Of a DNA stretch of 64,000 nt, positions 41,020 to 50,147 are shown in pieces; the stretch's first letter is position 1; every line of letters starts with the position of its first letter. Origin of the DNA: Spirochaetota bacterium. Lineage in GTDB: Bacteria; Spirochaetota; UBA4802; UBA5368. The notes under the pieces were generated by a model that was not told where the DNA came from, made no database searches, and saw nothing but the letters and a program-made list of their open reading frames with translations. The stretch spans positions 1 through 64,000 of the forward strand of contig SCSX01000053.1 in the NCBI GenBank assembly GCA_004297825.1. The letters run 5' to 3'. Position numbers and translations under genes: made by a program.

Positions 41020-42654
41020 ATGTTAAATGCAAGCGAAGTGAGCCTCTCGTTCGGAAAGAGGGTGCTTTTCAAGAATGTCAATATACGGTTCGCGCCCGGA
41101 AACTGCTACGGGCTTATCGGCGCCAACGGATCCGGAAAATCCACGTTTCTAAAGGTGCTCTCCGGGGAGATCGAGTCGAGCTCCGGGGTCATTTCGCGAA
41201 ACCCGGGAGAACGCATATCAATCCTCCAGCAGGACCAGTTCGCCTACGACGAGTTCACGGTGCTGGATACCGCGATTATGGGACACCGCGCCCTGTACGA
41301 CGTGCTCAAAGAGCGCGACGAGGTGTACGCGCGCGAAAATTTCTCGGATGAGGACGGGCATCGGGCCGCGGAGCTCGAGGAACTCCTGGACGAGATGAAC
41401 GGCTACGAGGCCGAGGCCGACGCCGCCTCGCTCCTGGCCGGACTGGGGATCGAGGGGGACGTGCTTACGAAAAAGATGAGAGAACTCGAGGGCGGCCAGA
41501 AGGTGCGCGTGCTCCTGGCCCAGGCGCTTTTCGGCAATCCCGACATTTTGCTCCTGGACGAGCCCACGAACAACCTCGACCTAGAATCGATCACCTGGCT
41601 CGAAAATTTTCTCTACAACTTCTCCAATACCGTCATCGTGGTTTCGCACGACCGGCACTTCATCAACAAGACCTGCACCCACATCGCCGACATCGATTTT
41701 GGGCAGATAAGGGTCTACGCGGGCAACTACGACTTCTGGGCACAGGCGAGCCAACTCGCGTTGAAACAAAAGAAAGAAGAGAACAAGAAGAAAGAAGACA
41801 AGATCAGGGAGCTCCAGTCCTTCATCGAGCGCTTCAGCTCCAATGCGTCGAAAGCCCGCCAGGCCACCTCCCGCAAGAAGCTCGTCGAAAAGCTCACCAT
41901 CGAGGAGATCCCAACGACATCCAGGCGCTTTCCCTACGTCGCGTTCAAGCCCGAGCGGGAATGCGGCAAGATGATCCTTTCGATTGAGAACCTGGGCAAA
42001 TCGGTGGACGGTATCCCCGTCCTGAACGATTTCAGCCTCCTGGTCAACCGGCACGACAAGATCGCCTTTGTGGGCCAGAACAATCTTGTCAAAACGGTGC
42101 TTTTCCAGATACTTATGGGAGAAATGAAACCGGACAGGGGGGGATTCAAGTGGGGCGAAACGATCACGACCGCCTATTTCCCCAAGGAAAACGACACCTA
42201 CTTCGACAGCGACCTCCGGCTCCTGGACTGGCTGCGCCAGTATTCCGCGGAAAAGGACGAAACCTACGTGAGGGGCTTCCTGGGAAGGATGCTCTTCTCG
42301 GGCGACGAATCGCTTAAACCGGTACGCGTGCTTTCCGGGGGAGAGAAGGTCCGATGCATGCTTTCGAAGATCATGCTCTCCGGGGCGAACGCGCTCGTAC
42401 TGGACGAGCCTACGAACCACCTCGATCTCGAGTCCATCACCTCTCTCAACAACGGGCTTATCGCCTACCCCGAGGTAGTGCTCTTTTCTTCGCATGACCA
42501 CCAGTTTATCGATTCCATCGCGACACGGATAGTCGAGATCACGCCGTCGGGCGTTATCGATCGCGTGATGGGTTTCGACGAATACATCGAGAGCGCGGAG
42601 ATCAAGCGGCTCAGGGACGAGCTTTACCACGGGCACGAGCGGCTCAACCTGTAA
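41020..42654 (+). CDS. ABC-F family ATPase (YbiT/Uup-like ribosome-associated)
   Basis: 544 aa with two ABC domains and no membrane part. First domain: Walker A GANGSGKST (34-42), signature LEGGQKVR, Walker B ILLLDEPTNNLD. A charged linker (about 245-310, KKEENKKKEDK) follows, then a second domain with LSGGEKVRC and LVLDEPTNHLD. The second Walker A reads VGQNNLVKTVL, which departs from GxxGxGKS/T, so the second site may bind ATP weakly. ABC-F proteins act on the ribosomal E site in translation control or antibiotic protection; this subtype is usually housekeeping. GC-rich, marking the right border of the AT-rich island. Confidence 0.9.
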   Translation: MLNASEVSLSFGKRVLFKNVNIRFAPGNCYGLIGANGSGKSTFLKVLSGEIESSSGVISRNPGERISILQQDQFAYDEFTVLDTAIMGHRALYDVLKERDEVYARENFSDEDGHRAAELEELLDEMNGYEAEADAASLLAGLGIEGDVLTKKMRELEGGQKVRVLLAQALFGNPDILLLDEPTNNLDLESITWLENFLYNFSNTVIVVSHDRHFINKTCTHIADIDFGQIRVYAGNYDFWAQASQLALKQKKEENKKKEDKIRELQSFIERFSSNASKARQATSRKKLVEKLTIEEIPTTSRRFPYVAFKPERECGKMILSIENLGKSVDGIPVLNDFSLLVNRHDKIAFVGQNNLVKTVLFQILMGEMKPDRGGFKWGETITTAYFPKENDTYFDSDLRLLDWLRQYSAEKDETYVRGFLGRMLFSGDESLKPVRVLSGGEKVRCMLSKIMLSGANALVLDEPTNHLDLESITSLNNGLIAYPEVVLFSSHDHQFIDSIATRIVEITPSGVIDRVMGFDEYIESAEIKRLRDELYHGHERLNL

Positions 42655-42805
42655 GGACGCGTCACCATCCCGGAGAGTTGCCGCGGCAAATCAAACAGGA
42701 TATGCTCCCTGCCGCAAAAAGTATCGCATCACACTTTTTCTCCCGGCGATTGCCTCCCTGGAATACGGCTTGACACAATAGTTTCCCCGCCGGTTACGCT
42801 ATATT

Positions 42806-42857
42806 GTAGAGACGTGCCAGCTATACATAGAGACGTGCCAGCGGCGCGTCTCTATGT
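42806..42857. repeat. GTAGAGACG-type REP-like hairpin, copy 2 (with half unit)
   Basis: GTAGAGACGTGCCAG (42806-42820) is followed by a full hairpin at 42825-42857: 11-bp perfect arms ACATAGAGACG / CGTCTCTATGT extended inward by GCC/GGC around an AGC loop. The ends TAGAGACG/CGTCTCTA are shared with 12764-12796. It lies just upstream of the release-factor-like gene, so the open frame extending through it is not coding. Confidence 0.75.
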
Positions 42858-42873
42858 ACGACGGACAAACCAC

Positions 42874-43239
42874 ATGCCCAGGACCAAACAACCAACCCCC
42901 GACGCCGCCGCCCTCCTTGCCGAGTGCGCCGTCGATTACTACAGCGGAACTGGAAAGGGCGGCCAGAACCGCAACCGGCATTATAACTGCGTCCGCCTGC
43001 ACCACCTGCCCTCAGGCCTTATCGCGCTGGGCACCGAACACCGCTCGCAGGCGAAGAACCGCGAGGATGCGCTCATGCGCCTTTCCGAAAAGCTCGAGGC
43101 GTTAAACTACACGCCGCCCCCCCGCAAACCCACGAAGGTCCCCCGTGGCGCCGTAAAGGAACGCCTTGATTCGAAGACGCGGAAGGGCGTCAAAAAAACC
43201 GTCCGTAAAAGGGTGACGAACGACGAGGGGGCCGATTAA
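42874..43239 (+). CDS. Small peptide-chain-release-factor-like (GGQ) protein
   Basis: 121 aa from the ATG at 42874. YSGTGKGGQNRNRHYN (about 23-38) carries the GGQ triplet that triggers peptidyl-tRNA hydrolysis in class I release factors. HLPSGLIALGTEHRSQAKNREDAL matches the RF-1-like domain that follows, and a Lys/Arg-rich tail (100-121) could bind rRNA. No codon-recognition domain, so it resembles the ArfB/YaeJ ribosome-rescue group or the Pth-like RF-1-domain proteins. The insertion GTGK before GGQ differs from the SGAGGQ of ArfB. Ribosome-binding site poor. Confidence 0.85.
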   Translation: MPRTKQPTPDAAALLAECAVDYYSGTGKGGQNRNRHYNCVRLHHLPSGLIALGTEHRSQAKNREDALMRLSEKLEALNYTPPPRKPTKVPRGAVKERLDSKTRKGVKKTVRKRVTNDEGAD

Positions 43240-43327
43240 GCCCGGCAGCGGCAACGGGGCCGGCGTGATTATTAATTGATTTTTTCACCGGACCGGTATA
43301 GCCTCGGGGCGAGCAAAGGAGGCGCGT

Positions 43328-45835
43328 ATGCCGTCCAGGAAAAAGAGCACCGAATCGTTTACCACTACCACCAATCCCCTCCAGGGCACCGACGTCGATT
43401 CGCTTAAAATGTCCTTCATCAACCACCTTGAATTTTCCCGGGGCAAGGACGAATACTCGGCGACCGAGAGGGACCGTTTTCACAGTCTCGCCCTCGTGGT
43501 GCGCGACCGCCTCATAGAGCGGTGGATCGAGACCCAGCAGACTTACTACAACACCGACGCGAAGCGGGTCTACTACCTCTCCCTGGAGTTTCTCATGGGA
43601 CGCGCGCTCGGCAACAGCCTCATTAGCCTCGGACTCATGGATGCGATGCGCACCACGGCCGAAGAACTTGGTTATTCCCTGGACGAACTGGGTGACCATG
43701 AATGGGACGCGGGGCTCGGAAACGGGGGACTGGGAAGGCTTGCCGCGTGCTTCATGGATTCGCTCGCCACGCTCGAAATGCCCGCGGTGGGCTACGGCAT
43801 CCGCTACGACTACGGTATCTTTTTCCAGAAAATCATCAACGGCTACCAGGTGGAGACGCCCGACAACTGGCTGCGCTACGGCAACCCGTGGGAATTCCCC
43901 CGCGCCGAGTTCCTGTACCCAGTGAAGCTTTACGGCAGCGTGCACCAGTACCGCGACGACGACGGGCGCTTCAGGGCCGACTGGGTGGACACCGAGGTCA
44001 TCCTCGCGATGGCCTACGACACGCCCATCCCCGGGTACCGCAACAATACGGTGAACAACCTCAGGCTCTGGTCGGCGAAATCCACGCGGGAGTTCGACCT
44101 GGGCTATTTCAACGACGGCGACTACGAGCGCGCGGTTTCCGAGAAGGCGCAATCGGAAACCATCTCCAAGGTGCTCTATCCGAACGACAATATCTTCGAG
44201 GGCAAGGAGCTCAGGCTCAAGCAGGAATATTTCTTCGTCTCGGCAACCCTCCAGGATATCATCCGCCGGTATAAGAAGACACACGCGAATTTCGCGCTGT
44301 TCCCGGAAAGGGTCGCCATACAGCTTAACGACACCCACCCGGCCATCGCCATCCCCGAGCTCATGCGGCTTCTCATGGACGTGGAACGGCTCGAATGGGA
44401 CGAGGCGTGGGAGATCGTCATCCGGACGTTCGGCTACACGAACCATACGGTGCTGCCCGAGGCCCTCGAAAAATGGCCCGTCGCCCTGCTGGAGCGCGTG
44501 CTCCCGCGCCATCTCCAGATCATCTACGAGATCAACAGGCGATTCCTCGACCGCGTGCGCGCGCATTTCCCCGGGGAGGACGACCGCAAGGGACGCATGT
44601 CCATCATCGAGGAGGGCCCCGAGCGCAGGGTGCGCATGGCCTATCTCTCCATCGTGGGAAGCCACTCGGTGAACGGCGTCGCCGCCCTCCACAGCGATAT
44701 CCTCAAGGCCTCGCTCTTCCGCGATTTTCACGAGCTCATGCCGGAGCGGTTCAACAACAAGACCAACGGCATAACCCAGCGCCGCTGGCTCATGCTCTGC
44801 AATCCCGGGCTCTCGGCGCTCATCACCGGGCGCCTGGGCGAAGGCTGGGCGAAGGACCTCGATGAATTGAAAAGACTCGAGCCGCTGGCGGCCGATTCCT
44901 CGTTTCTCGCGCAGTGGGCGGACGTCAAGCGTCGCAACAAGGAGCGCTTCGCCGCGCACATCGAGGAGCAGTGCAATGTCGTCGTGGACCCCGCCTCCAT
45001 GTTCGACTGCCAGGTGAAGCGCATGCACGAGTACAAGCGCCAGCTCCTTAACGTGCTCCACGTTGTCACGCTCTACAACCGGATCAGGAGCGGGCGCACG
45101 GCGGGCATCGCGCCGCGCACGGTCATATTCGCGGGGAAATCGGCTCCCGGCTACCACATGGCGAAGATGATCATCAAGCTCATAAACTCGATCGCGAAGA
45201 CGGTGAACAACGATCACGCGGCGCGGGACCTCCTGCGCGTCGCCTTCATTCCCAACTACTCGGTGACCCTCGCGGAAATAATAATGCCGGCGGCGGACCT
45301 CTCCGAGCAGATTTCCACGGCGGGAACCGAGGCCTCGGGAACGGGCAATATGAAGTTCGCGCTCAACGGCGCGCTCACCATCGGTACCCTTGACGGCGCG
45401 AACGTCGAGATCGCCCAGGAGGTGGGCGCGGATAACATCTTCATTTTCGGACTCAAGACCGGCGAGGTGAACGCGCTCTACGCCGGGGGATACAATCCGC
45501 GCGAATGGTATGACCGGCAGCCCGAGCTCCGCGAGGCGGTCGAAATGATCGCGGGCGGTTATTTCTCACCGGGCGAGCCGGACCTTTTCAGGGTGGTCAC
45601 CGATTCGCTTTTCGCGCACGACCACTACCTGCTCTTTGCCGACTACGAGTCGTACGTGAAATGCCAGGACAGGGTCTCCGCCGCCTTCGGAGACCGCGAT
45701 GCGTGGGCGCGCATGTCGGTCCTCAACGTGGCGCGCATGGGCAAGTTTTCGACGGACCGCACGATCCGGGAATACGCGCGCGACATCTGGGGCGTGAAAC
45801 CGGTGAAGGTGGAACTGGGCAGGAAAAAGAAATAG
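43328..45835 (+). CDS. glgP: Glycogen/alpha-glucan phosphorylase
   Basis: 835 aa, normal for the GT35 family. It releases glucose-1-phosphate from glycogen or maltodextrin. YYLSLEFLMGRALGNSL near 80, GNGGLGRLAACFMDSLATL near 135, and the PLP-lysine signature EASGTGNMKFALNGALTIGTLDGAN (quoted core GTGNMKF, Lys about 675) are intact. AAAGGAGG 7 nt before ATG. It stands alone, with no glg synthesis genes adjacent, and is preceded by an AT-tract/TTTTTT that might end the upstream gene's transcript. Confidence 0.96.
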   Translation: MPSRKKSTESFTTTTNPLQGTDVDSLKMSFINHLEFSRGKDEYSATERDRFHSLALVVRDRLIERWIETQQTYYNTDAKRVYYLSLEFLMGRALGNSLISLGLMDAMRTTAEELGYSLDELGDHEWDAGLGNGGLGRLAACFMDSLATLEMPAVGYGIRYDYGIFFQKIINGYQVETPDNWLRYGNPWEFPRAEFLYPVKLYGSVHQYRDDDGRFRADWVDTEVILAMAYDTPIPGYRNNTVNNLRLWSAKSTREFDLGYFNDGDYERAVSEKAQSETISKVLYPNDNIFEGKELRLKQEYFFVSATLQDIIRRYKKTHANFALFPERVAIQLNDTHPAIAIPELMRLLMDVERLEWDEAWEIVIRTFGYTNHTVLPEALEKWPVALLERVLPRHLQIIYEINRRFLDRVRAHFPGEDDRKGRMSIIEEGPERRVRMAYLSIVGSHSVNGVAALHSDILKASLFRDFHELMPERFNNKTNGITQRRWLMLCNPGLSALITGRLGEGWAKDLDELKRLEPLAADSSFLAQWADVKRRNKERFAAHIEEQCNVVVDPASMFDCQVKRMHEYKRQLLNVLHVVTLYNRIRSGRTAGIAPRTVIFAGKSAPGYHMAKMIIKLINSIAKTVNNDHAARDLLRVAFIPNYSVTLAEIIMPAADLSEQISTAGTEASGTGNMKFALNGALTIGTLDGANVEIAQEVGADNIFIFGLKTGEVNALYAGGYNPREWYDRQPELREAVEMIAGGYFSPGEPDLFRVVTDSLFAHDHYLLFADYESYVKCQDRVSAAFGDRDAWARMSVLNVARMGKFSTDRTIREYARDIWGVKPVKVELGRKKK

Positions 45836-45954
45836 GGGGCCGATACTCCGGCGCCCGTTGAAAGGCGCATCGTGCATGGGGGTGCGACCGCGCGCCACGC
45901 CTCTCGCTTCATGTCCCTTCGCGCGCCCGGAACGACGCGCTCGCTCAGCGCAGG

Positions 45955-45977
45955 CCTGTCGAGGGACTCACCATGAC
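45955..45977. repeat. CCTGTCGAGGGACTC intergenic repeat, copy 1
   Basis: The 23-bp string CCTGTCGAGGGACTC plus ACCATGAC is identical at 46757-46779. It flanks the corrinoid protein gene on its 3' side. Similar CCCTGAG/CTGTCGAAGG units are scattered through many environmental genomes. Confidence 0.7.
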
Positions 45978-45987
45978 AGTACGTATT

Positions 45988-46635
45988 CTATCCGGCCGCG
46001 GACGCGCAGAACCCGTCGAATATGCGCACCGCCGCGATCGCCGATTCGCCAAAGGCATCCACGCCCATTTCCTCCGCGAGATGCGGCGAGCAGCACGCCC
46101 CGCCAATGGCGATCTTCACCCCGTCACGCATTCCGGCCTGCGTAAGACCTGCGACCACCTCCCGGATGCCGTATACCATGGTAGTAAGAAGCACCGAAAG
46201 TCCCACCATCCTCGCGCCCGTTTCGCGGATCGCGCCTACGATCTTCGCGGCAGGAACGTCCGCCCCCAGGTCGATGATCTCGTACCCGGACGCCGCCAGC
46301 ATGATCCCGACGACCTTTTTCCCTATATCGTGAACGTCACCCTTCACCGTCGCGAGGATCACCTTGCCCTTCACGCCGTGTTCGCCCGGCGAGAGCCTTT
46401 CGCTGAGCATCCCGGTGGCCCTGGTTACCATGTCTCCGGCGATGATGAGGTCGGCGAGAAAATATTCACCCTCCTCGAATTTCGCGCCCACGGCATCGAG
46501 GCCCCGGCCCAGCCCTTCCTGGATTATCTCGAGGGGCGACACGCCCTGCTCCAGGCACCTGTGTATCAGACCCAAAAAATTATCGTCGATGACCTTCGCG
46601 ACCGCGTCATGTACATCGGCCAGGTACTGGTTCAT
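45988..46635 (-). CDS. Corrinoid (B12-binding) protein of a methyltransferase system
   Basis: 215 aa. A helical cap (1-85, GLGRGLDAVGAKFEEGEYFLADL) precedes a cobalamin-binding Rossmann domain with DVHDIGK (about 101-107), whose His is the lower axial cobalt ligand, then SVLLTTM and GGACCS. It is the methyl carrier between a substrate-specific methyltransferase and a second methyltransferase, as in methanol, methylamine or aryl-ether demethylation. GGGGAGG upstream of ATG. The UroD-type methyltransferase gene just upstream is a natural partner. It would feed methyl groups to tetrahydrofolate or coenzyme M-like acceptors. Confidence 0.92.
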   Translation of the reverse strand: MNQYLADVHDAVAKVIDDNFLGLIHRCLEQGVSPLEIIQEGLGRGLDAVGAKFEEGEYFLADLIIAGDMVTRATGMLSERLSPGEHGVKGKVILATVKGDVHDIGKKVVGIMLAASGYEIIDLGADVPAAKIVGAIRETGARMVGLSVLLTTMVYGIREVVAGLTQAGMRDGVKIAIGGACCSPHLAEEMGVDAFGESAIAAVRIFDGFCASAAG

Positions 46636-46697
46636 GATCGCTCTTTCCTCCCCGAATGAATTATTTTTATGCCGTCACGCGCGGTAAATCACATGTG

Positions 46698-46779
46698 GTC
46701 ACCCTGAGCGGAGTCGAAGGGCGACCTTTTTTGCCGACAGGCATGGTTTCCCGAAGCCTGTCGAGGGACTCACCATGAC
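46698..46779. repeat. GTCACCCTGAGC / CCTGTCGAGGGACTC repeat pair, copy 2
   Basis: GTCACCCTGAGCGGAGTCGA at 46698-46717 and the 23-bp unit shared with 45955-45977 at 46757-46779, in the 180-bp gap between the UroD-type and corrinoid genes. Confidence 0.65.
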
Positions 46780-46814
46780 GATGGTTCGACTCTGTTTCAT
46801 GGCCGTTGGCGCAA

Positions 46815-47990
46815 TCAGCCGTGCGCCGGGTACACCCCGAATTCGCGCGCCGCGTCCAGCATCACCCTGAGCTTATGCGCGGGAAGGCTGTCCTCGCTGT
46901 GCGCCGGGCCCAGGATGAACCTGCCGCCGGGCGCGAGATCGCGGACGAGCTCCTTCACCTTTTCGACGATCTCCTCGTCACGCGAGCGCTCGGTGAGCAG
47001 GTAGTCTATGCCCACGCCGCCGATAATGGTCGCGCGCTCCCCGTGGACCTTTTTCTCATGGACGATATTCACGTTAGAGGTCGGCTCGTACGCGTGGAAA
47101 CCGTCCACGCCCCAGTCGAGGAACACGTCGAAGAGCCTCGTGTTGTCGCCGCACGAGTGCAGGACGAACTTCGCCCCCCGCCCGTGAACGTTGCCTATGA
47201 TCCTCCGGTACCGGGGCCCGAAAATTTCTTCCACCATCCGGGGGCTCATGAAGGGGCCCGTCTTGAAGGCGAAATCGTCCATCTGCACGATCACCTTCGC
47301 GCCGGCGTCGAGAATCGCCGTATGCGTCTTCGTGGTGACCTCCTCGAGGATGTCGAGGAAGCGGTTCACGTAATCGGGATGCCGCCTGATCCAGAGCGGG
47401 GCCTTGTCGATCCCGAACGTCCAGTTCATCGATTCCTGGAGCCCGCCAAAGAACCCGCAGCCGAATATGCATACCCTGTCCCCGGTGCGCGCGTAGAGGC
47501 GCCGGTAATAATCGTACACCCGTTGCGCGACGGCGTCCGCGTCGGGCCAGTACGGCCACGCGTCGAATTCCCCCGGCGTCGTGATCCCCGGGCCGCGGTA
47601 CATGTAGGTCATGTTCCCGAAACCGTCCGCAATCACGTTGAACAGTGAACCCGTGGTGAGCGCGATGGTCTTCGCATCGAGGAAAAACCAGGTGTCGTCG
47701 TAGTAGGCCCACACGGCGTCGAAACCCATCCCGATCTGGGCGAGGTTGCGCCGGTGGAGTACGTTCGCGAGTATGGGGCGGGTGAAGAAGCTGGTCACGC
47801 GGGGGCCCAGGCCGTCCAGCAGGTACCTCGTGACCGGGAACTTGATGCTCGCCGCGGAGGATATGAGCGGCTTGCCCAGCACCTCGTTCGCGGTTCTGCT
47901 TTCCATCATCGCGCAGAACACGGGAACCCTGTCCACGGGCTTCCCTTCGAAGGTGCGCAGTACGCGTTCCACAGGACCCATGTTTTTCAT
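46815..47990 (-). CDS. Uroporphyrinogen decarboxylase-family (MtaA/MtbA-like) methyltransferase
   Basis: 391 aa from 47990 (MKNMGPVERVL), with an ideal GGGAGGAACG. The UroD fold is recognisable (VLRTFEGKPVDRVPVF at the start; PHLK-type C-terminal SCGDNTRLFDVFLDWGVDGFHAYEP read in part). FVLHSCGDNT carries the His-x-Cys metal motif of MtaA-type corrinoid methyltransferases rather than the heme-pathway enzyme. It would move a methyl group to or from the corrinoid protein encoded just downstream. Substrate unknown. Confidence 0.85.
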   Translation of the reverse strand: MKNMGPVERVLRTFEGKPVDRVPVFCAMMESRTANEVLGKPLISSAASIKFPVTRYLLDGLGPRVTSFFTRPILANVLHRRNLAQIGMGFDAVWAYYDDTWFFLDAKTIALTTGSLFNVIADGFGNMTYMYRGPGITTPGEFDAWPYWPDADAVAQRVYDYYRRLYARTGDRVCIFGCGFFGGLQESMNWTFGIDKAPLWIRRHPDYVNRFLDILEEVTTKTHTAILDAGAKVIVQMDDFAFKTGPFMSPRMVEEIFGPRYRRIIGNVHGRGAKFVLHSCGDNTRLFDVFLDWGVDGFHAYEPTSNVNIVHEKKVHGERATIIGGVGIDYLLTERSRDEEIVEKVKELVRDLAPGGRFILGPAHSEDSLPAHKLRVMLDAAREFGVYPAHG

Positions 47991-48174
47991 CGTTCCTCCC
48001 GGGTCCTGATCCGCTGTATATCGCGGCATTCGGGGATGCCGCCGGACCCGGGGTGGAATATGGCACAGCACGGCTGTTGTTGCAAGCAAATTCAGCCCGG
48101 CGCTCCACGATTCTAACAATATCCGGGGAACGCGTCCTGAAACGCCTGGATCTGAGATATCCGGGCGCGGGAGA

Positions 48175-49692
48175 TTACTCCTCGGGTTCCTTGTATGCAG
48201 GCAGGTATATCTCGAAGGTCGCACCCTCGCCTTCTACGGATTCCGCGTGAATGCTTCCCCCGTGTTTTTGAACGATGGAATGACAGATCGCCAGTCCCAA
48301 CCCCTTTCCCTTCTTGGTGCTCAGCCCGGTCGAGGTGAAATAGGGATCGAATATTTTATTGAGATCGGCCGCGCGTATGCCTATCCCTTCATCGATAAAT
48401 GAAATGTTAACATAATCGCCCGGCTTCAGGTCGGTTTTCCTGGCGCCCTTCAGCCGCTTATTTTTCGCCGCAACCCGCAGCGTGCCCCCCGAGGGCATGG
48501 CCTCCTTGGCATTTATGGTCAGGTTATAGAACACCTGCCGCATCTGGTTTTCATCCATCTCGACGGGAAAGAGGTCCTCATCGATCCGGTACTCCCCCTG
48601 GATGGGCGACCCTGCGAGAAAGAAATCCACTGCCTCCCGTAATACGCCGCCCGGGCTGACAACCTTCGTCACGGGATCGCCGCCCTTGGAAAACGTCAGG
48701 AGCCTGTACGCCAGGTCCTTCGCCGTTTCGCAGGCGCCTTCGGCTTTCTTGAGCCTCTCGTACGCGCTGTCCGACTGATCCATGTTCATCATGGCGAGGC
48801 AGATATTCCCCACGATCATGGTGAGCAGGTTGTTGAAATCATGCGCGATGCCGCCCGCGAGAACGCCTATCGATTCAAGCTTCTGTATCACAAGCTGCTG
48901 TTCCTCAATCTCCTTGCGGTCGGTGATATCGCTTGCGACGCCCAGTATCCGCCGTACCGCTCCCGTATCATCGGTGATGGGAAATGTCCTGGCCCAAAGC
49001 CAGCGGACGCCTTCCTCCGGCTGCAGGACGCGAAATTCCAGGTTTAAGCCCTCACCCGAACCGGTCGTAAAACTTTCGCGCACGCGCGCGACATCCGCCG
49101 GATGAACCACCTCGAGCCAGGAGAGGGGATGCTCTTTAAGGGACTCAATGCTCCTGTTATAGACCTGCTCGTACGCGGGGTTCACGTAGATGAGCGCGCG
49201 GCTCCCGGGCACCATGAGCCAGTAGACGTCCCTGGAATTAACCGCGATCTGCCTGAAAACCTCTTCGCTCTGACGCAAGGCTTCTCGGGCCTGCTTCCTG
49301 TCCTGAATGAGGCTCCATTCCCGCATGGATCGTTCGAGCGTCCTGGGCATATCGAGAAAGGTCTCGTGGGATTTTACCATGTAATCGAGCGCCCCGGTCT
49401 TGATCGCCTCGACCGCCCATTTTTCGCTTCCGAAGCTGGTCATGATGAGTACGGGAAAGCGCGCGTCCTCGATCGGCGATTCGAGCGCCTCGATCGCCTT
49501 GCCGTCGGGCAGGTTAAGGTCGATGAGCGCGATATCGGGCGTAAAGCGCTCGAGGAGCCTCCGATATTCGGCGAGCGAGCCCGCCTTGCCGATTTCACAT
49601 CCCGGCAACGCCTCGTTGATCGCCCGTTCGATCGCCTCCATGTGAACCGGCTCGTCGTCCACGATGATTATTTTTCCAGGAAGTGAGTTCAT
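48175..49692 (-). CDS. Hybrid response regulator - PAS - histidine kinase
   Basis: 505 aa. Receiver (1-120: IIIVDDEP, phospho-Asp in ALIDLNLPDG), PAS (about 145-265, EHPLSWLEVVHPAD), HisKA with GGIAHDFNNLL (about 285) and HATPase (NLTINAKEAMPSGG, DEGIGI, KGKGLGLAICHSIVQKHGG). It can both receive phosphate and phosphorylate, typical of a phosphorelay. Start at 49692 (GGAGGCGTG upstream). It is the third gene after the giant kinase and the single receiver, with 29-bp spacing. Output target not in the window. Confidence 0.92.
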   Translation of the reverse strand: MNSLPGKIIIVDDEPVHMEAIERAINEALPGCEIGKAGSLAEYRRLLERFTPDIALIDLNLPDGKAIEALESPIEDARFPVLIMTSFGSEKWAVEAIKTGALDYMVKSHETFLDMPRTLERSMREWSLIQDRKQAREALRQSEEVFRQIAVNSRDVYWLMVPGSRALIYVNPAYEQVYNRSIESLKEHPLSWLEVVHPADVARVRESFTTGSGEGLNLEFRVLQPEEGVRWLWARTFPITDDTGAVRRILGVASDITDRKEIEEQQLVIQKLESIGVLAGGIAHDFNNLLTMIVGNICLAMMNMDQSDSAYERLKKAEGACETAKDLAYRLLTFSKGGDPVTKVVSPGGVLREAVDFFLAGSPIQGEYRIDEDLFPVEMDENQMRQVFYNLTINAKEAMPSGGTLRVAAKNKRLKGARKTDLKPGDYVNISFIDEGIGIRAADLNKIFDPYFTSTGLSTKKGKGLGLAICHSIVQKHGGSIHAESVEGEGATFEIYLPAYKEPEE

Positions 49693-49721
49693 CACGCCTC
49701 CATGCTTTAAATAAGGGATCC

Positions 49722-50147
49722 CTATTCCATGAGCCAGTAAAAGCCCAGGGATTCCATGAGTTGAATGATCTGGGAAAAATTTATCGGCTTGACCAGGTAG
49801 CTGTTCGCGTCGAATTGCGAGGCGCGCAGCTTATCGAACTCGTCGATCGAGGTCGTGAGGATGACGACGGGAATACGTCCCACGATCTCGTCCGACTTGA
49901 TGATGCGAAGAACCTCGAGGCCGTCCACCTTCGGCAGCCGCAGGTCGAGCAGCACAAGGCCGGGCATGGGATATGCCGTGGTATCCGCGAATTTTTCCCG
50001 CCGGAACAGGTAATCCAGCGCGTCCTGGCCGTTTTCAACGACTATCACGCGATTCGCGAGATGGAGATCCTCGAAATTCCGAAGCACGATTTCGGCATGC
50101 GCGGGGTCATCCTCGACAAGCAGTATCACCAGCGATTCGGAATTCAT
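49722..50147 (-). CDS. Single-domain response regulator (Rcp1-like)
   Basis: 141 aa from 50147 (MNSESLVILLVEDDP). Acidic pair EDD near 12-14, phospho-Asp in VLLDLRLPKVDGLEVLR (about 64), Thr/Ser in VVILTTSIDEFD, and Lys in SYLVKPINFSQ. The long alpha4 insertion RREKFADTT is typical of receivers linked to phytochrome-like kinases. No output domain, so it serves as a phosphate shuttle. ATG overlaps the stop of the giant kinase (ATGA), so it is translationally coupled. Confidence 0.92.
   Translation of the reverse strand: MNSESLVILLVEDDPAHAEIVLRNFEDLHLANRVIVVENGQDALDYLFRREKFADTTAYPMPGLVLLDLRLPKVDGLEVLRIIKSDEIVGRIPVVILTTSIDEFDKLRASQFDANSYLVKPINFSQIIQLMESLGFYWLME

Noticed and set aside
42814-42873. 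N-terminal 20-codon extension of the release-factor-like gene
   Set aside because: It is read from the REP-like hairpin; the RF-1 domain begins after the ATG at 42874.
43190-45217. 675-codon open frame on the minus strand
   Set aside because: It lies opposite the glycogen phosphorylase gene, has no ribosome-binding site or family motifs, and is rich in Arg/His/Val as expected of an antisense shadow in GC-rich DNA.
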